Origin: Sorghum bicolor | Taxonomy: Eukaryota > Streptophyta > Magnoliopsida > Poales > Poaceae | Reading direction: 5' to 3' | Assembly: GCF_000003195.3 (NCBI RefSeq) | Contig: NC_012873.2 | Span: forward strand, 15,923,202-15,987,201 | Length of the DNA stretch: 64,000 nucleotides | Shown: one piece after another, positions 23,681-34,172 of the stretch | How positions within the stretch are numbered: position 1 is the first letter of the stretch | Layout: each line of letters opens with the position of its first letter | Notes under the pieces: generated by a model | The model's database searches: none | Told to the model about the DNA's origin: nothing | What the model saw: only the letters and a program-made list of their open reading frames with translations | Program-made: the position numbers and the translations under genes

Positions 23681-24140
23681 TGTGGGGGTATAAACCCCTA
23701 TACCCTTACGGCTAGACTTCGGCCAGGAAGCTTGGCCCATTACGAGACGAGTTCAAGGCTTGATCCGACAACCTGGAGTTTCGCGCAAGGAAACAAGATG
23801 GGGAGATCAAGCAGGATTCTAGTCGGTTAGAATAGGAATTGATATCGAATTATCCATGGCAATTGCAACCGACTAGGATTAGTTTCCAGATCTGTAACCC
23901 TACCCTCCAGACTATATAAGGAGAGGCAAGGGACCCCCCTAGGACATCATATTCTCTCAACACAAATCAATACAACCAGACGCAGGACGTAGGTATTACG
24001 CCAACTCGGCGGCCGAACCTAGATAAAAAGCTTGTCCGTGTCTTGCGTCACCATCGAGTTCGTAGTTTGCGCACCGTCTACCGATAAACTACTACCGTGG
24101 GTATACCCCAAGGTAGACTGCCGACCAGCTTTCGTCGACA
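23681..24140 (+). repeat. 2b 3' LTR (460 bp)
   Basis: Pairs with 20456-20915, five mismatches by eye. TATA at 23913-23919. Confidence 0.95.
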
Positions 24141-24145
24141 GAGCC

Positions 24146-24217
24146 CGTAGACATGAACTCGAGACTCCCAAACCAAACCACCGTGGAGCGCGGAATCGGA
24201 GAGGCGAGAGTAGCCAT
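24146..24217 (-). pseudogene. gag: gypsy-2 gag start segment, cut off by element 2b
   Basis: The minus-strand ATG at 24217 begins MATLASPIPRST, about 40 bases after the primer site, and reads to the GAGCC duplication of 2b. The frame matches that of 20455 downwards. The corresponding start of 2b (MATIPASA) is similar. Confidence 0.75.
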
Positions 24218-24255
24218 GTGGAAAGAAGTGGGGAATCGATGAAAAACACGCAGGA

Positions 24256-24273
24256 CCCCTACCTGGCGCGCCA
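24256..24273 (-). other. gypsy-2 primer binding site
   Basis: On the minus strand TGGCGCGCCAGGTAGGGG, two bases after the LTR end. The same 18 bases are the primer site of 2b, so both elements use one tRNA primer. Confidence 0.8.
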
Positions 24274-24275
24274 AC

Positions 24276-25311
24276 TGTCGGTGTTTTCCCCACGGGGGGT
24301 CACACTAACGAGTAAATTTGTATGCGTGCTCCCTTTCCCAGATGGTGATGCAAGAAGACACAGAGATTTTATCCTGGTTCGGGCAAGAGAAGGCCCTACG
24401 TCCAGCGGGGGGAGAGAGTTTGTATTATCTTGCACCTAAGTGCTTGTACAGGGGTGAATACAAGCGCAGTATGAAGTGTGTCGTTCTACTGCGTATGAGC
24501 GTGGTGTTATCCCTTGTGTTCTATTCCTGAGTCCCACCTTTTATAGTTCCAAGGAGAGACCCAGGGTACATGTATAGGCGTCAGAATAGGAGTTGATAGC
24601 AGTATGGAGCGCTGACCTACTCGAGGCTCCCGTACCGGCATGGCCTCGAGCTGTCCCGTCTTAATAGCCTGGTGATGATTACGCGTGCCCCTGCATTCTG
24701 CTCTACGCGCCGTCTTGTACTGGTTCAATGGTCGCATGCTCGTACGGTTTGGCGGCAAATCCGGCGGAGTGGTTGCGGCGCGACCAGTCGACGTTCGACC
24801 GTCCCCAGGAAGGAACCATGTTAAGTCGAGGGTCGGACGTCGTACGACGTCCTGACGTCGGAGCGCTGACCTTGGCTACCTCGAGGGGGTCTTGATTAGA
24901 CGTGCCATCTCTGTTTCCCACGTCCTGACACGCCCTGGGCCGTTTGGTGGGGAAGGCTGCAAAAAGGTCGATGGGACGGATGCCTGTTCCCTATCACGCC
25001 TCCCGTGACCCGTGTGTTAGGTGGGGGAGCATCAGGCGCATTTAATGCCCCGGCTCGCGTGCGCGTGTCAGGCGGCGGGCGGCGTCCTTGCGCTCGACGC
25101 CTCCCGGTTCGCGTGAGCCTGTTCCGTGTTTGACGGTAACCAGAGCTCTACACCTGATTGATTCGCTTGACGCTATTTCCGTCTTCGAGGCTGTGGCCGT
25201 CGATGGTTGCACATACGTACGGATGGAGCGTCGAATCGAGGGTCTCGTCCTATGTACGGATAACCTTGTTATATGTATTGGTGAGGGTACCCCTTGTTGA
25301 TACCCTCGACA
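24276..25311 (-). repeat. gypsy-2 5' LTR (right)
   Basis: Pairs with 7430-8466. The TATA (TATAAAAG, minus strand) at 24538-24545 would start the genomic RNA. Confidence 0.95.
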
Positions 25312-26563
25312 CTTGACTTAGGCAAGGCTTTAGGTTTAGGTGTGGTGCACACTTGGTAAACCTAGCACTAGGCAGCTCAGAGATAGTCCTTAGATCAAGA
25401 GGAACCAACTTCGTTTTGGAACGATCACATTTCGATGAAGTTAGGGTGCCTTAGTAGGCACCGGACGCTGCACCGGACGCTCTGTGAGTGCGTCCGGTGA
25501 GGTCCTTAGCCGTTGGAGGGCTCCAGTGCTTAGGGTTAGGCACCGGACGCTGGCACCGGACTCACCGGGCAGGGTCCTGTCCCATACCCAGGGAGGTTGT
25601 AAACCAGCCCCGAGCACCGGACGCTAGCACCGGACGCACCGGGTAGCGTCCGGTCTTAAACTCAGAGAGTTTGTAAAACTCCCCAGAGCACCGGACGGTG
25701 CCACCGGACGCTGGAAAGTAGCGTCCGGTGACCTATTAGAGACAGTACAGTTAGTCGTTGAAGTGTCACCGAACGGTCGGTGCAGAGCGTCCGGTGCAAC
25801 ATCAACAGCGTCCGGTGACCCCATTTTCAATGGAAAATGGTTGGTTGACCTTTGGATTTCATGGGGTGTATTTATACTCTTCCACCTCATCCATGAGAGG
25901 TCTCTTGCCCATTTGAACATCTGAAAAACTTGTTGTGGAGCAAGAGAGTAGCAAGAGCCTAGAGAGGATTGAGGTTTGAGTGATTTCTTGAGAGAATCCT
26001 TCTCTAGTTGAATTCCAGGAGTCAAGTGTGCATCCACCACTCTCTAGTGCCTTGTTTGGGTCAAGTGAGAGTTCTTTGCTTGTTACTCTTGGTGATCCCC
26101 ATCACCTAGACGGTTCGGTGGTGATTGGAGGCACGAAGACCGCTCGGAGTTCTTGTGGGTGGCTCGTGTCAAGCTTGTGAGCAGTTTTGGGCGATTCACC
26201 GCGACACACTGTCGAAGAATCAGCCCGTAGAGAGCACTTGGTCCTTGCGCGGACCAAGGGGGAGCAAGACCCTTGCGCGGGTGCTCCAACGAGGACTAGT
26301 GGAGAGTGGCGACTCTCCGATACCTCGGCAAAACATCGCCGAGCACTTTCTTCCACTACTCCTTTACTTTCTAGCATTTACTTTGTGTTTTTACAATTCT
26401 TATAATTGCCATGCTAGAATAGGATTGGAACTAGGTTGCAAAACTTTTATCCGGTAGCTCTCTAGTCACACTAGGCACAAGGGGTTGGATTAGAGCTTAT
26501 AGGTTGCTTAAATTTTTTAGAGAAGCCCAATTCACCCCTCTCTTGGGCATCTTGATCCTTTCA
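25312..26563 (+). repeat. Copia-2 5' LTR, second segment
   Basis: It begins with the second CTTGA copy (25312-25316) and matches 61424-62674 of the 3' LTR. It holds the CCGGACGC palindromic array (about 25455-25820), the TATA box at 25869, and the TCCTTTCA terminus. ORFs inside it on either strand are by-products of the repeat. Confidence 0.95.
25869..25876 (+). promoter_or_regulatory. TATA box of Copia-2 5' LTR
   Basis: TATTTATA lies about 50 bases after the last CCGGTG word of the array, the same spacing as in Copia-1. The 3' LTR copy is at 61981-61988. Confidence 0.5.
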
Positions 26564-26564
26564 A

Positions 26565-26578
26565 TTGGTATCGGAGCC
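26565..26578 (+). other. Copia-2 primer binding site
   Basis: TTGGTATCGGAGCC lies one base after the LTR end. It is the methionine-tRNA-type copia site with one change (CGG for CAG) from the usual TGGTATCAGAGCC. Confidence 0.8.
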
Positions 26579-26615
26579 TAGTGCTCATTATTTAGGCTTC
26601 ACTGCCTAGAGAAAG

Positions 26616-29039
26616 ATGTCTAACGGGGATGAACCACCACCCATGTTTGATGGGGATGACTTCCCGTATTGGAAAATACGGATGGAGTCATACCTTGAGG
26701 CATGTGACTCAAAGTGCCTAAAAGCCGCGACCGAAGGGTTTACCCCTCTAGCAAAAGACGCCGTTCTTACTCCACAAGAACAAGAGAACGAGAAGTGGAA
26801 TGCAAAGGCCAAAAACCACATATTTAGAGGTCTTTGCAAAGTGGTGTTCAACCGCGTTCGGAACCACAAAACCGCCCATGCTCTATGGAAGAAACTTTGT
26901 GCGCTCCATGAGGGATCCAAGAGTGAACGCGAGGAACGCTATCACTTAGTGATGAACAAGCTTAATACATTTGAAATGCTTCCCAAAGAAAATGCTAATG
27001 AAAAGTATTCTCGCTTGAATGTGATTGTAGAGGAGCTTAATGGACTTGGGCTCACTCAAATGAGTGCGGCGGATGTCGCAAGGAAGATACTATGTATGCT
27101 TCCCATTGAGAAATATGGGCACATAGTAACCGTGCTTCATCAAGGCGATCTCTCCACCGCTACACCAACCGCCATATTGGGGAAGATCAACACTCATGAG
27201 ATGTATATGCACATGAACCCCCATGATGGCTCCTCATCGGCCAAGAAGGAGAAGAAAGACTTGGCCCTCAAAGCTTCTCACAAGGGCAAAGCCAAGAAGA
27301 TTGAAGTTGAGTCATCAACTTCAAGTGATGATGATGCATCCATTGCCCTCTTGGTGAGAAGAACCACCAAGATGTTGAAGAAGCTCAACAAGAATGGGGT
27401 CAAATTTGACTCCAAGAAGAAGAAGTTCTTCACAAGTAGCAAGAGGAAGCTCATCTCCGAGATGGATTGCTACAATTGTGGGGAACTTGGTCATCTTGCT
27501 CACCAATGTCCCAAGCCCAAGAAGGACAAGTACAAAAAGAAGAACAAAGAGCAAGATGATTCAAGTGATGATGAGAAGAATGACAAGAAGCCATACAAGA
27601 AGAAAGGTGGCAAGAAGAAGGAGTACCACAAGAAGAAGAATGGCAAGGCCTACATTGTTGGTGATTGGCTCACTGACATTGAGAGCTCAAGTGGTGACTC
27701 CTCCGGCAATGAGAGTGATGATGAGAAGGTTGCCGCCATCGCCATCAATGCTTCATCACCATCATCTTCACCACCATCTACATCCTCTACACACCTATGC
27801 CTCATGGCTAAAGGTGACCGAAAGGTACAAAGTGAGGATGAGATTAGTTAGAGTGATAGTGAATACGAATCACCTTCTTATGATGAACTTGTAAAATTGC
27901 TAAACAAATATACAAAAGTCATAAGAAAGTCTAGAAGTGAAAATGAAAAGCTTGAACTTGAAAATGAAACACTTCTAGCAAAGCTTAAATCTAGTGATGA
28001 GCTTAGAGAACAAAATGAGATCATGACCACTAAGCTCAAGGAGCTCAAACTCTCCTTAAAAGAGCTCAAAGAAAAACATGATAAACTTGAGAGTGTTCAT
28101 GATGAGCTCATCACTAGGTATAGAGCTATGAAAGAAGAGCTATCAACTCTAAAAGCAAACTATGACAACCTTGAGATAGCTTATGAACTTGCAATTAATG
28201 AAACACATGTTGCTACTAACCATGTTGCTAAGCTTGATGTAGCCACATCTTGTGATGATTTACTTGTGTTGAGCACAAGCAAATGTGTTGATTGCAAGGG
28301 CAAGAAAGTGGTAGTGGCCGAGAGCTATGAGGACACTATCAAGCTCAAGGAAGAAATTGTCATGCTCAAGAAAGAGTTGCAAGAGCTAGCCAAGCACAAG
28401 ACAATTGTGATTGAGTCACTTGATCAAGACAAGAAGATTGCATATGAGAACAAGCTACTCAAAGAAGAAAATCAATATCTCAAGCTTGGTTTGATGTATG
28501 ACAAGCAAGAAGAAGATGAGACATTCATCTTGGATGAGTTAGCTAGCAACAATGACCCAATCATCAAGAAGCTAACTCAAGAAAATAACAAGCTCAAGAA
28601 AGAGAAGGAACATCTAACCAAGGGGTTAGCCAAGTTCACAAAAGGGAAGGACCACCAAAGTGAGCTATTCATGAACACCGCCATGAAGATGGACAAGAGT
28701 AGGATTGGCTACAAGGCTCATCAAACAAAGCTCATCAAGTCACTAGCCACTCATGATCAACCAAGCAAGCCAAAGCCAAAGAGATGCTTTGAGTGTGGTC
28801 AAGAAGGACACTTTGCTCATGAGTGTAAGGCACCACTACCACCACCCTTGCCCAAGCATGCTAGACCATTTGCCTTCAACGCTCACTACATTGTAAGGAA
28901 AGATAAGAGTGGCAAGGTCAAGGTTAGCGTCATGGGGCCGCCCAACAAGCAAAGGCCAAAGAAGATTTGGGTGCCAAAGCAACTAGTAGAGAAGGTCAAG
29001 GGCCCTAAGCAAATTTGGGTCCCTAAATCTCAAGCTTGA
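26616..29039 (+). pseudogene. gag: Copia-2 gag (about 807 codons, one internal TAG)
   Basis: ATG at 26616 is 37 bases after the primer site. Residues 1-230 are a copia gag domain (FDGDDFPYWKIRMESYL near the start, HALWKKLCALHEGSKSEREE later). A CCHC knuckle, CYNCGELGHLAHQC, is at about 27468 and lysine-rich repeats follow. After the in-frame TAG at 27849 the same frame continues for 380 codons as a long coiled coil with a second knuckle, CFECGQEGHFAHEC, at about 28790, and ends IWVPKSQA at a TGA (29037). Very long gag with a coiled-coil extension is usual for Sireviruses. The stop would truncate the product at 411 residues. Confidence 0.85.
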
Positions 29040-29043
29040 TCTC

Positions 29044-29055
29044 TTGTGTGTAGGT
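29044..29055 (+). promoter_or_regulatory. Conserved gag/pol boundary motif, possible splice acceptor
   Basis: TTGTGTGTAGGT lies four bases after the gag stop; the identical 12-mer directly follows the gag stop of Copia-1 (62917-62928). Pol starts in another frame immediately after TAG|GT. The T/G-rich run ending in AG could be a 3' splice site or another signal for pol expression. Function is inferred. Confidence 0.4.
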
Positions 29056-30872
29056 GAACTACAAGACCAGTGGATCACATTGGGTAATTGATAGTGGTTG
29101 CACTCAACATATGACCGGAGATCCCCAGATGTTCACCTCTCTTGATGAAGATGTTGACAACCAAGAGAAGATCACATTTGGTGACAATTCAAAAGGCAAG
29201 GTCAAAGGTCTAGGAAAAGTTGCTATATCAAATGACAACTCCATAACAAATGTGCTCTATGTGCAATCATTAAGTTTCAACTTGCTCTCGGTTGGACAAC
29301 TTTGTGGTCTTGGATTTGAATGCTTATTCAAAAAGAAAGAAGTAATAGTGACCAAGGAGGATGACAATGAAATGGTATTCAAAGGCTTCCGACACAACAA
29401 CTTATATGTAGTTGATTTCTCATCCGATGAAGTTGATGTCAAGACTTGCTTATTCACCAAGACCTCACTTGGTTGGTTGTGGCATAGAAGGTTAGCACAT
29501 GTTGGAATGGGCACACTCAATAAGTTGATGAAGAAAGAACTGATTAGAGGCTTGAAGGATGTGACATTTGAAAAAGACAAGCTTTGTAGTGCATGTCAAG
29601 TCGGCAAGCAAGTTGCAAACACTCATCCAACCAAGGCCTATCTCTCTACTTCAAGAGTGCTTGAACTACTTCACATGGATCTATTTGGACCAACCACCTA
29701 TGCTAGTCTTGGAGGCAACAAATATTGCTTGGTCATAGTTGATCATTACTCTCGGTACACTTAGACATTCTTCTTGCAAGACAAGGCCGAACTTGCATCA
29801 ATATTCAAGAAGTTTGCAAAGAATGCCCAAAACCAATTTGATGTCAAGATCAAGAAAATTAGAAGTGACAATGGCAAAGAGTTTGACAACACCAACATTG
29901 AAGAGTATTGTGATGAAGTTGGAATCAAACATGAGTTCTCCTCAACATACACACCACAACAAAATGGGGTTGTAGAAAGAAAGAACCGGACATTGATCAC
30001 CTTGGCAAGAACAATGCTAGATGAGTACAACACTTTGGAGAAGATGTGGGCCGAGGCAATCAACACCGCATGCTATGCATCAAACCGGCTCTTTCCTCAC
30101 AAGTTCCTAGAGAAGACACCATATGAGCTACTCAATGGGAAGAAGCCCGATGTCTCATTCTTTAGAGTATTTGGGTGCAAATGCTACATCTACAAGAAGT
30201 GCCAACACTTGGGCAAGTTCCAAAGAAGATGTGACATTGGCTACTTGGTTGTCTATTCATCAAAGTCCAAGGCATATAGGGTCTTTAACCATGCCACAAA
30301 CATGGTTGAAGAAACATTTGATTTTGAATTTGATGAAACTAATGGCTCCCAAGGAGCAAGTGATAATGTTGATGATGTAGGTGGTGAACCATTGAGGGAT
30401 GCCATGAAGAACATGCCAGTGGGAGACATCAAGCCAAAAGAAGATGATGATGTGCACGTCATTGAGCCACCATCCATCTCACATGTACCACAAGGTGAAG
30501 ACAAGGATGTGAGAGATGCTCATGAAGACATCACTCATGAGCAAACGGTGGCACAAGCACAAGATGTTGATGCTCCCCAACCAACCCCTCAAGTGGCACC
30601 AAGAAGATCATCACATCTACTCCAAGATCACTCTCAAGATCTCATCATCGGGAGTCCATCACGTGGTGTAACTACACACTCTAGACATGCTTTATTTATT
30701 GAACATCACGCTTTTGTGTCTCTTGAAGATGAACCAAAGACCATAGAGGAAGCTCTTTGTGATGCGGATTGGATCATTGCCATGCAAGAGGAGTTGAACA
30801 ACTTCTCTCGCAACCAAGTGTGGACACTTGAAGAGCAACCCAAAGATGCTAGAGTGATTGGAACAAAGTGGG
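29054..30872 (+). pseudogene. pol: Copia-2 pol, first part: protease, integrase, start of RT
   Basis: The frame opens with SHWVIDSGCTQHMTG; the DSG triad marks the copia aspartic protease. GAG_pre-integrase follows (LWHRRLAHVG...LCSACQVGKQ, an HHCC zinc site), then the integrase core: MDLFGP, IRSDNGKEF and the QNGVVERKNRTL helix, giving D, D and E. A TAG at 29762 splits the ORF inside RYT-TFF, where the family has tryptophan. After the integrase C-terminus comes an acidic linker, then the RT start (EEALCDADWIIAMQEELNNF). The frame is cut by solo LTR A after GTGGG (30868-30872). Confidence 0.85.
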
Positions 30873-32156
30873 TGTTGACGGTCCTTAATGCTCACATTTA
30901 ACCGTCAACTAATCATCGAAAAGGATCCAAATGCAACCAACACCTAGACTTAGGGTTTTATCTGACAGAATTCCACGAGTTTTGGTGTTTGTCTATTTCT
31001 GTAGGGGGTTATCAGGAAATATGGAGGAAAAGCCCACACGTCGGGTTTACATAGAGATATTAACGTGCCGCGCAATTTTCTACCATCTAGAAGACTCCAG
31101 AAGCCATGAGAACAAACGGGAAGGCGATCGGGCTCGGAGGCAGGGCGCCCGCCCTACTCTCCTGGGTGCCCGCCCTGCTACAGTGCCCAATCAGAGTCCT
31201 TTTCGCGGATCGTGCTCCACCAACCTAAGGGATTAAGGAAAACCATGTGATTAATGTCGGTTTGATCCGACGGCCCAGATTCATCTAAAAATACTATATA
31301 AGCAAGGCCCCCTGGCCCCTGGAGATCATACCTCTTCTACAGAATCAAAGCTAGGGTTTCAATTCTTCATCCAAGTAGAGAGGATCCCTCTAGTTCATCT
31401 AGTTCTACCTCTAGTTCATCTAGTTCTGGTTCTAGTTCATCTAGTTCTAGTTCTAGTTCCTCTAGTTCTAGTTCTAGTTAGATCTAGTTGTAATCTAGAA
31501 ATTAGGGAGAGAGAAGAGGAGAGCGGAGGAGGAGGAGCCGGATCTGTCGGATCTTGCTCAACATTGTACTTTTGCAGCAACTGGTTCGTTCTTCATCGTT
31601 CTCTAGGTTCTTCAATTCATAATCCTAAGTTCTTTAATTACTTTTATTTACATTCAAGTTATTTACTGGATTCCCGCTTGCATCAAGTGCTCTAATCTTT
31701 GCAACATTAGAGTAGTAATTAATAGATTAGACGTGGTGTTTAGTCTTGCAATTACTTAGAATTACACCCAATCCTACGGATTGTTGTGGTAGCCCTAGGG
31801 TAGTGACAGCCCTAACGGTCGACGTATTCCACTTCGTTCGGATCGGTGTTTGTAGGACCGTAGTGAGAGCTTCCTAGCCCCCTTCTCATCTCTTTTCTGT
31901 GGTTAGTGTTCTGATGTCCCGAAATAAATAATCTTTGAAGTAATTCTTGATACTTAGATCAACTAGAGAACTCTCAGGAAACTTTCTCTCTTCTCACCAA
32001 AAATAATTATATAGTTATCCTTGGGCGATCTTGAATCTTAATTAGTACACTCACGTTCCCTGTGGAAAATCGATACTCTGGAATACTCCCGGGTGAAAGC
32101 TACATCGGTATCCGTGTGCTTGCGGATTTTTCTGTTTGCGTTTAAAATACCCAACA
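30873..32156 (+). mobile_element. Solo LTR A (Athila-like gypsy family, 1284 bp)
   Basis: TGTTGACGG...ACCCAACA is flanked by GTGGG on both sides (30868-30872 and 32157-32161). No internal region is present, so it is a solo LTR left by recombination between two LTRs. It carries TATATA at 31295-31300 and a TCTAGT-rich simple repeat at about 31390-31480. In reverse complement it resembles solo LTR B and, in blocks (for example around the CCTGATAACCCCCTGCAGAAA word), the gypsy-3 LTR. Its orientation is opposite to those two. Confidence 0.9.
31385..31482 (+). repeat. TAGTTC/TCTAGT simple repeat in solo LTR A
   Basis: The words CTAGTTCATCTAGTTC and TCTAGTTCTAGTT recur over about 100 bases. It lies in the transcribed part of the LTR, downstream of its TATA box. 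Confidence 0.8.
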
Positions 32157-33465
32157 GTGGGTCTTCTAGAACAAGAAGGATGATCAAGGCAAAGTGGTGC
32201 GCAACAAGGCAAGGCTCGTGGCAAAAGGCTTTTCACAAGTGGAAGGTCTTGACTTCGGTGAAACCTTTGCACCGGTGGCAAGACTTGAAGCAATCCATAT
32301 CCTACTTGCATATGCATCTAGTCATGATATCAAGTTATTTCAAATGGATGTGAAAAGTCCCAGGTTTTGAAGACCTAGGTACCCCAAGCATGTCAATCGG
32401 TTGTCCAAGGCTCTCTATGGTCTCAAGCAAGCTCCTAGAGCTTGGTATGAGAGACTTAAGGACTTCCTCATTGAGAAGGGCTTCAAGATTGGGAAAGTTG
32501 ACACAACACTCTTCACCAAGAAAATGAATGGGGAAATCTTCATTTGCCAAGTTTATGTTGATGATATTATTTTTGGCTCTACTAATGAAGATTTTTGCAA
32601 GGAATTTGGTGATTTGATGTCCAAGGAGTTTGAGATGTCCATGATTGGCGAGCTATTCTTCTTCCTAGGATTTCAAGTCAAGCAAATGAAGGGGTCTTCA
32701 TCTCTCAAGAGAAGTACACTCAAGATCTTCTCAAGAGGTTCAAGATGATGGATTGCAAGCCAATCAAGACTCCCATGGCATCAAATGGGCATCTCTCGAC
32801 TTGGATGAGGGAGGTAACACAATTGACAAGACAATTTATCGTTCCATGATAGGAAGTCTACTCTACCTCACCGCATCTGGGCCCGATATCATGTTTAGTG
32901 TGTGTATGTGTGCTAGGTATCAAGCAATGCCTATGGAAACTCACTTGATTGCCGTCAAGAGAATTCTTAGGTATTTAAAATACACACCTTGCCTAGGCTT
33001 GTGGTATCCCAAAGGTGCAAGATTCCAACTTGTAGGCTATTCCGATTCGGATTATGTCGGGTGCCGGATTGATAGAAAAAGCACATCCAGAGGGTGCCAT
33101 TTCCTAGGTAGATCACTTATCTCTTGGAATACATTGCTGCCGGTGCTTGTTGTGCACAAATACTCTACATGAAACAAACTTTGCAAGACTATGAAGTAGT
33201 ACTAGACAAAGTACCTTTGTTGTGTGACAACGAAAGTGCCGTAGAACTTGCTAACAATCCGGTTCAACACATCCGCACAAAACATATTGACATCTGCCAC
33301 CACTTCCTTAGGGATCATGTTGCTAAAGGTGACATATCACTAGAGAATGTGGGAATAGAAAATCAATTGGCAGATATCTTCACAAAACCCCTAGATGAAG
33401 CTAGGTTTTGTATGTTGAGAAATGAACTTAATGTGCTTGATCTCTCTAACTTCTCTAAAAAATGA
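32157..33465 (+). pseudogene. pol: Copia-2 pol, second part: RT and RNase H (broken)
   Basis: It resumes after the second GTGGG. RT signatures are KARLVAKGFSQ, ETFAPVARLEAI, FQMDVKS, SKALYGLKQAPRAWYERL and the catalytic VYVDDIIFGS (about 32551-32580). A short deletion removes the residues that normally follow MDVKS (near 32355), a frameshift near 32695 disrupts the stretch after FLGFQVKQMK, and a second short deletion near 33126 removes the segment before the RNase H AEAEYIA region. RNase H remnants include YSDSDYVGC, CDNESAVELANNP and ADIFTKPLDEARF. The sequence is clearly copia RT-RNase H but non-functional. Confidence 0.85.
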
Positions 33466-34172
33466 AGTTGTGTGTTGACCTTGTAATTAGTTTTTTTGCT
33501 TTGCATTTCATGCATACCAAAACTAAAATGCAAAAAAAAAGGAATTGTATGTAGGGCTTGTCTAACATGGTTAAGATAACCTCCTTGTGTGCGTGAAAAA
33601 GCTTAACCTTGGATCAAACTTGACAAGCATTATGCATGATTGTTAGTTGACCGTTTCTTTTTGGTTATGTTTTGAGCATCCGCTGTGTTCGTCCATAGAT
33701 AGGGGGAGCATTCAAAGCTCATTATGATTTAAACCCCTAGCTTTATGGCCATATGATGCTCCTTGGTGATTTCACTTGACTATTTTCATAAAACTACCAA
33801 GCCTAAGGCCAAATATTTGTGAAAATTTGAGGGTTTGAGAGAGTCCACTCATACCAGTTCCAACTTGTGTTTATTTGAGTCTTCTTGAAGTTGGAACTTG
33901 GTTGGGTGAAAGTTGGACGAGGTTTTAGTTTGAAAAAGGATCCAGAGGTGCTCCGGACGATGCACCGGACGCTGTCTCAGTGCGTCCGGTGCGGTGAGTC
34001 TGCAGGATTGCATTCACCGGACGCAGGAACAGTGTCCCTGCATCGTCCGGTGTGGTGCGTCCGGTGGTCAGCCAGGCCTGCCCGTGAGCACCGGACGCTA
34101 AGGCCAGCGTCCGGTGACCATCGTCCGGTGGTCAGGTCTTTTATAGATCTCTCCGCGCTTAAGACCGGTGGT
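33466..34172 (+). other. Copia-2 spacer after pol with PPT-like tract and palindromes
   Basis: No coding sequence is seen. It contains an inverted repeat with TTTGCATTT / AAAATGCAAA arms (about 33499-33536), a polypurine-tract-like word ATAGGGGGAGCA (33699-33710) that resembles the tracts before the 3' LTR, and from 33950 a CCGGACGC palindromic array interrupted at 34172 by solo LTR B. Confidence 0.6.
33950..34172 (+). repeat. Internal CCGGACGC array, left part
   Basis: Palindromic words of the same type as in the LTR U3 region (GCACCGGACGC, GCGTCCGGTG). The array continues after solo LTR B at 35828-35875 and ends 10-15 bases before a TATA-like box, mirroring the LTR layout. Confidence 0.75.

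Larger units (their letters stand above)
20456..24140 (+). mobile_element. Element 2b: non-autonomous LTR element keeping only an antisense gene
   Basis: 3685 bp with two 460-bp LTRs that differ at five positions by eye; GAGCC is duplicated (20451-20455, 24141-24145). The primer site follows the left LTR on the plus strand and a polypurine word precedes the right LTR. The 2.77-kb internal region holds about 73 codons of gag start, an antisense (minus) gene with one intron, and a repeat-rich 3' part. No protease, RT or integrase is present, so mobility needed proteins from another element, plausibly a relative of gypsy-2 given the shared primer site. Confidence 0.92.
7430..25311 (-). mobile_element. 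gypsy-2: Tat-like Ty3/gypsy element with six-exon antisense gene
   Basis: LTRs of 1037 and 1036 bp start TGTCGGTGTTTTCCCC and end ACCCTCGACA; CTTGA is duplicated (7425-7429, 25312-25316). By eye about 12 substitutions and one indel separate them. The primer site adjoins the right LTR, so the element reads on the minus strand. Without the nested 2b it is about 14.2 kb. Order: LTR, gag, protease, RT, RNase H, aRNase H, integrase, then a plus-strand gene (9402-13685), polypurine tract, LTR. Antisense genes in this position are known from Grande and RIRE2-type Tat elements. Confidence 0.95.

Noticed and set aside
25624..26040. ORF in the Copia-2 5' LTR with a copy at 61736-62152
   Set aside because: Present in both LTRs and antisense to LTR transcription; composed mainly of palindromic repeat.
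30873..32156. Possible complete element or host promoter inside Copia-2 pol
   Set aside because: TG...CA ends and a perfect GTGGG duplication with no internal region make it a solo LTR.
32335..32550. Small minus-strand ORF in the RT region
   Set aside because: Complement of the copia RT sequence around the LYGLKQAPRAW motif.
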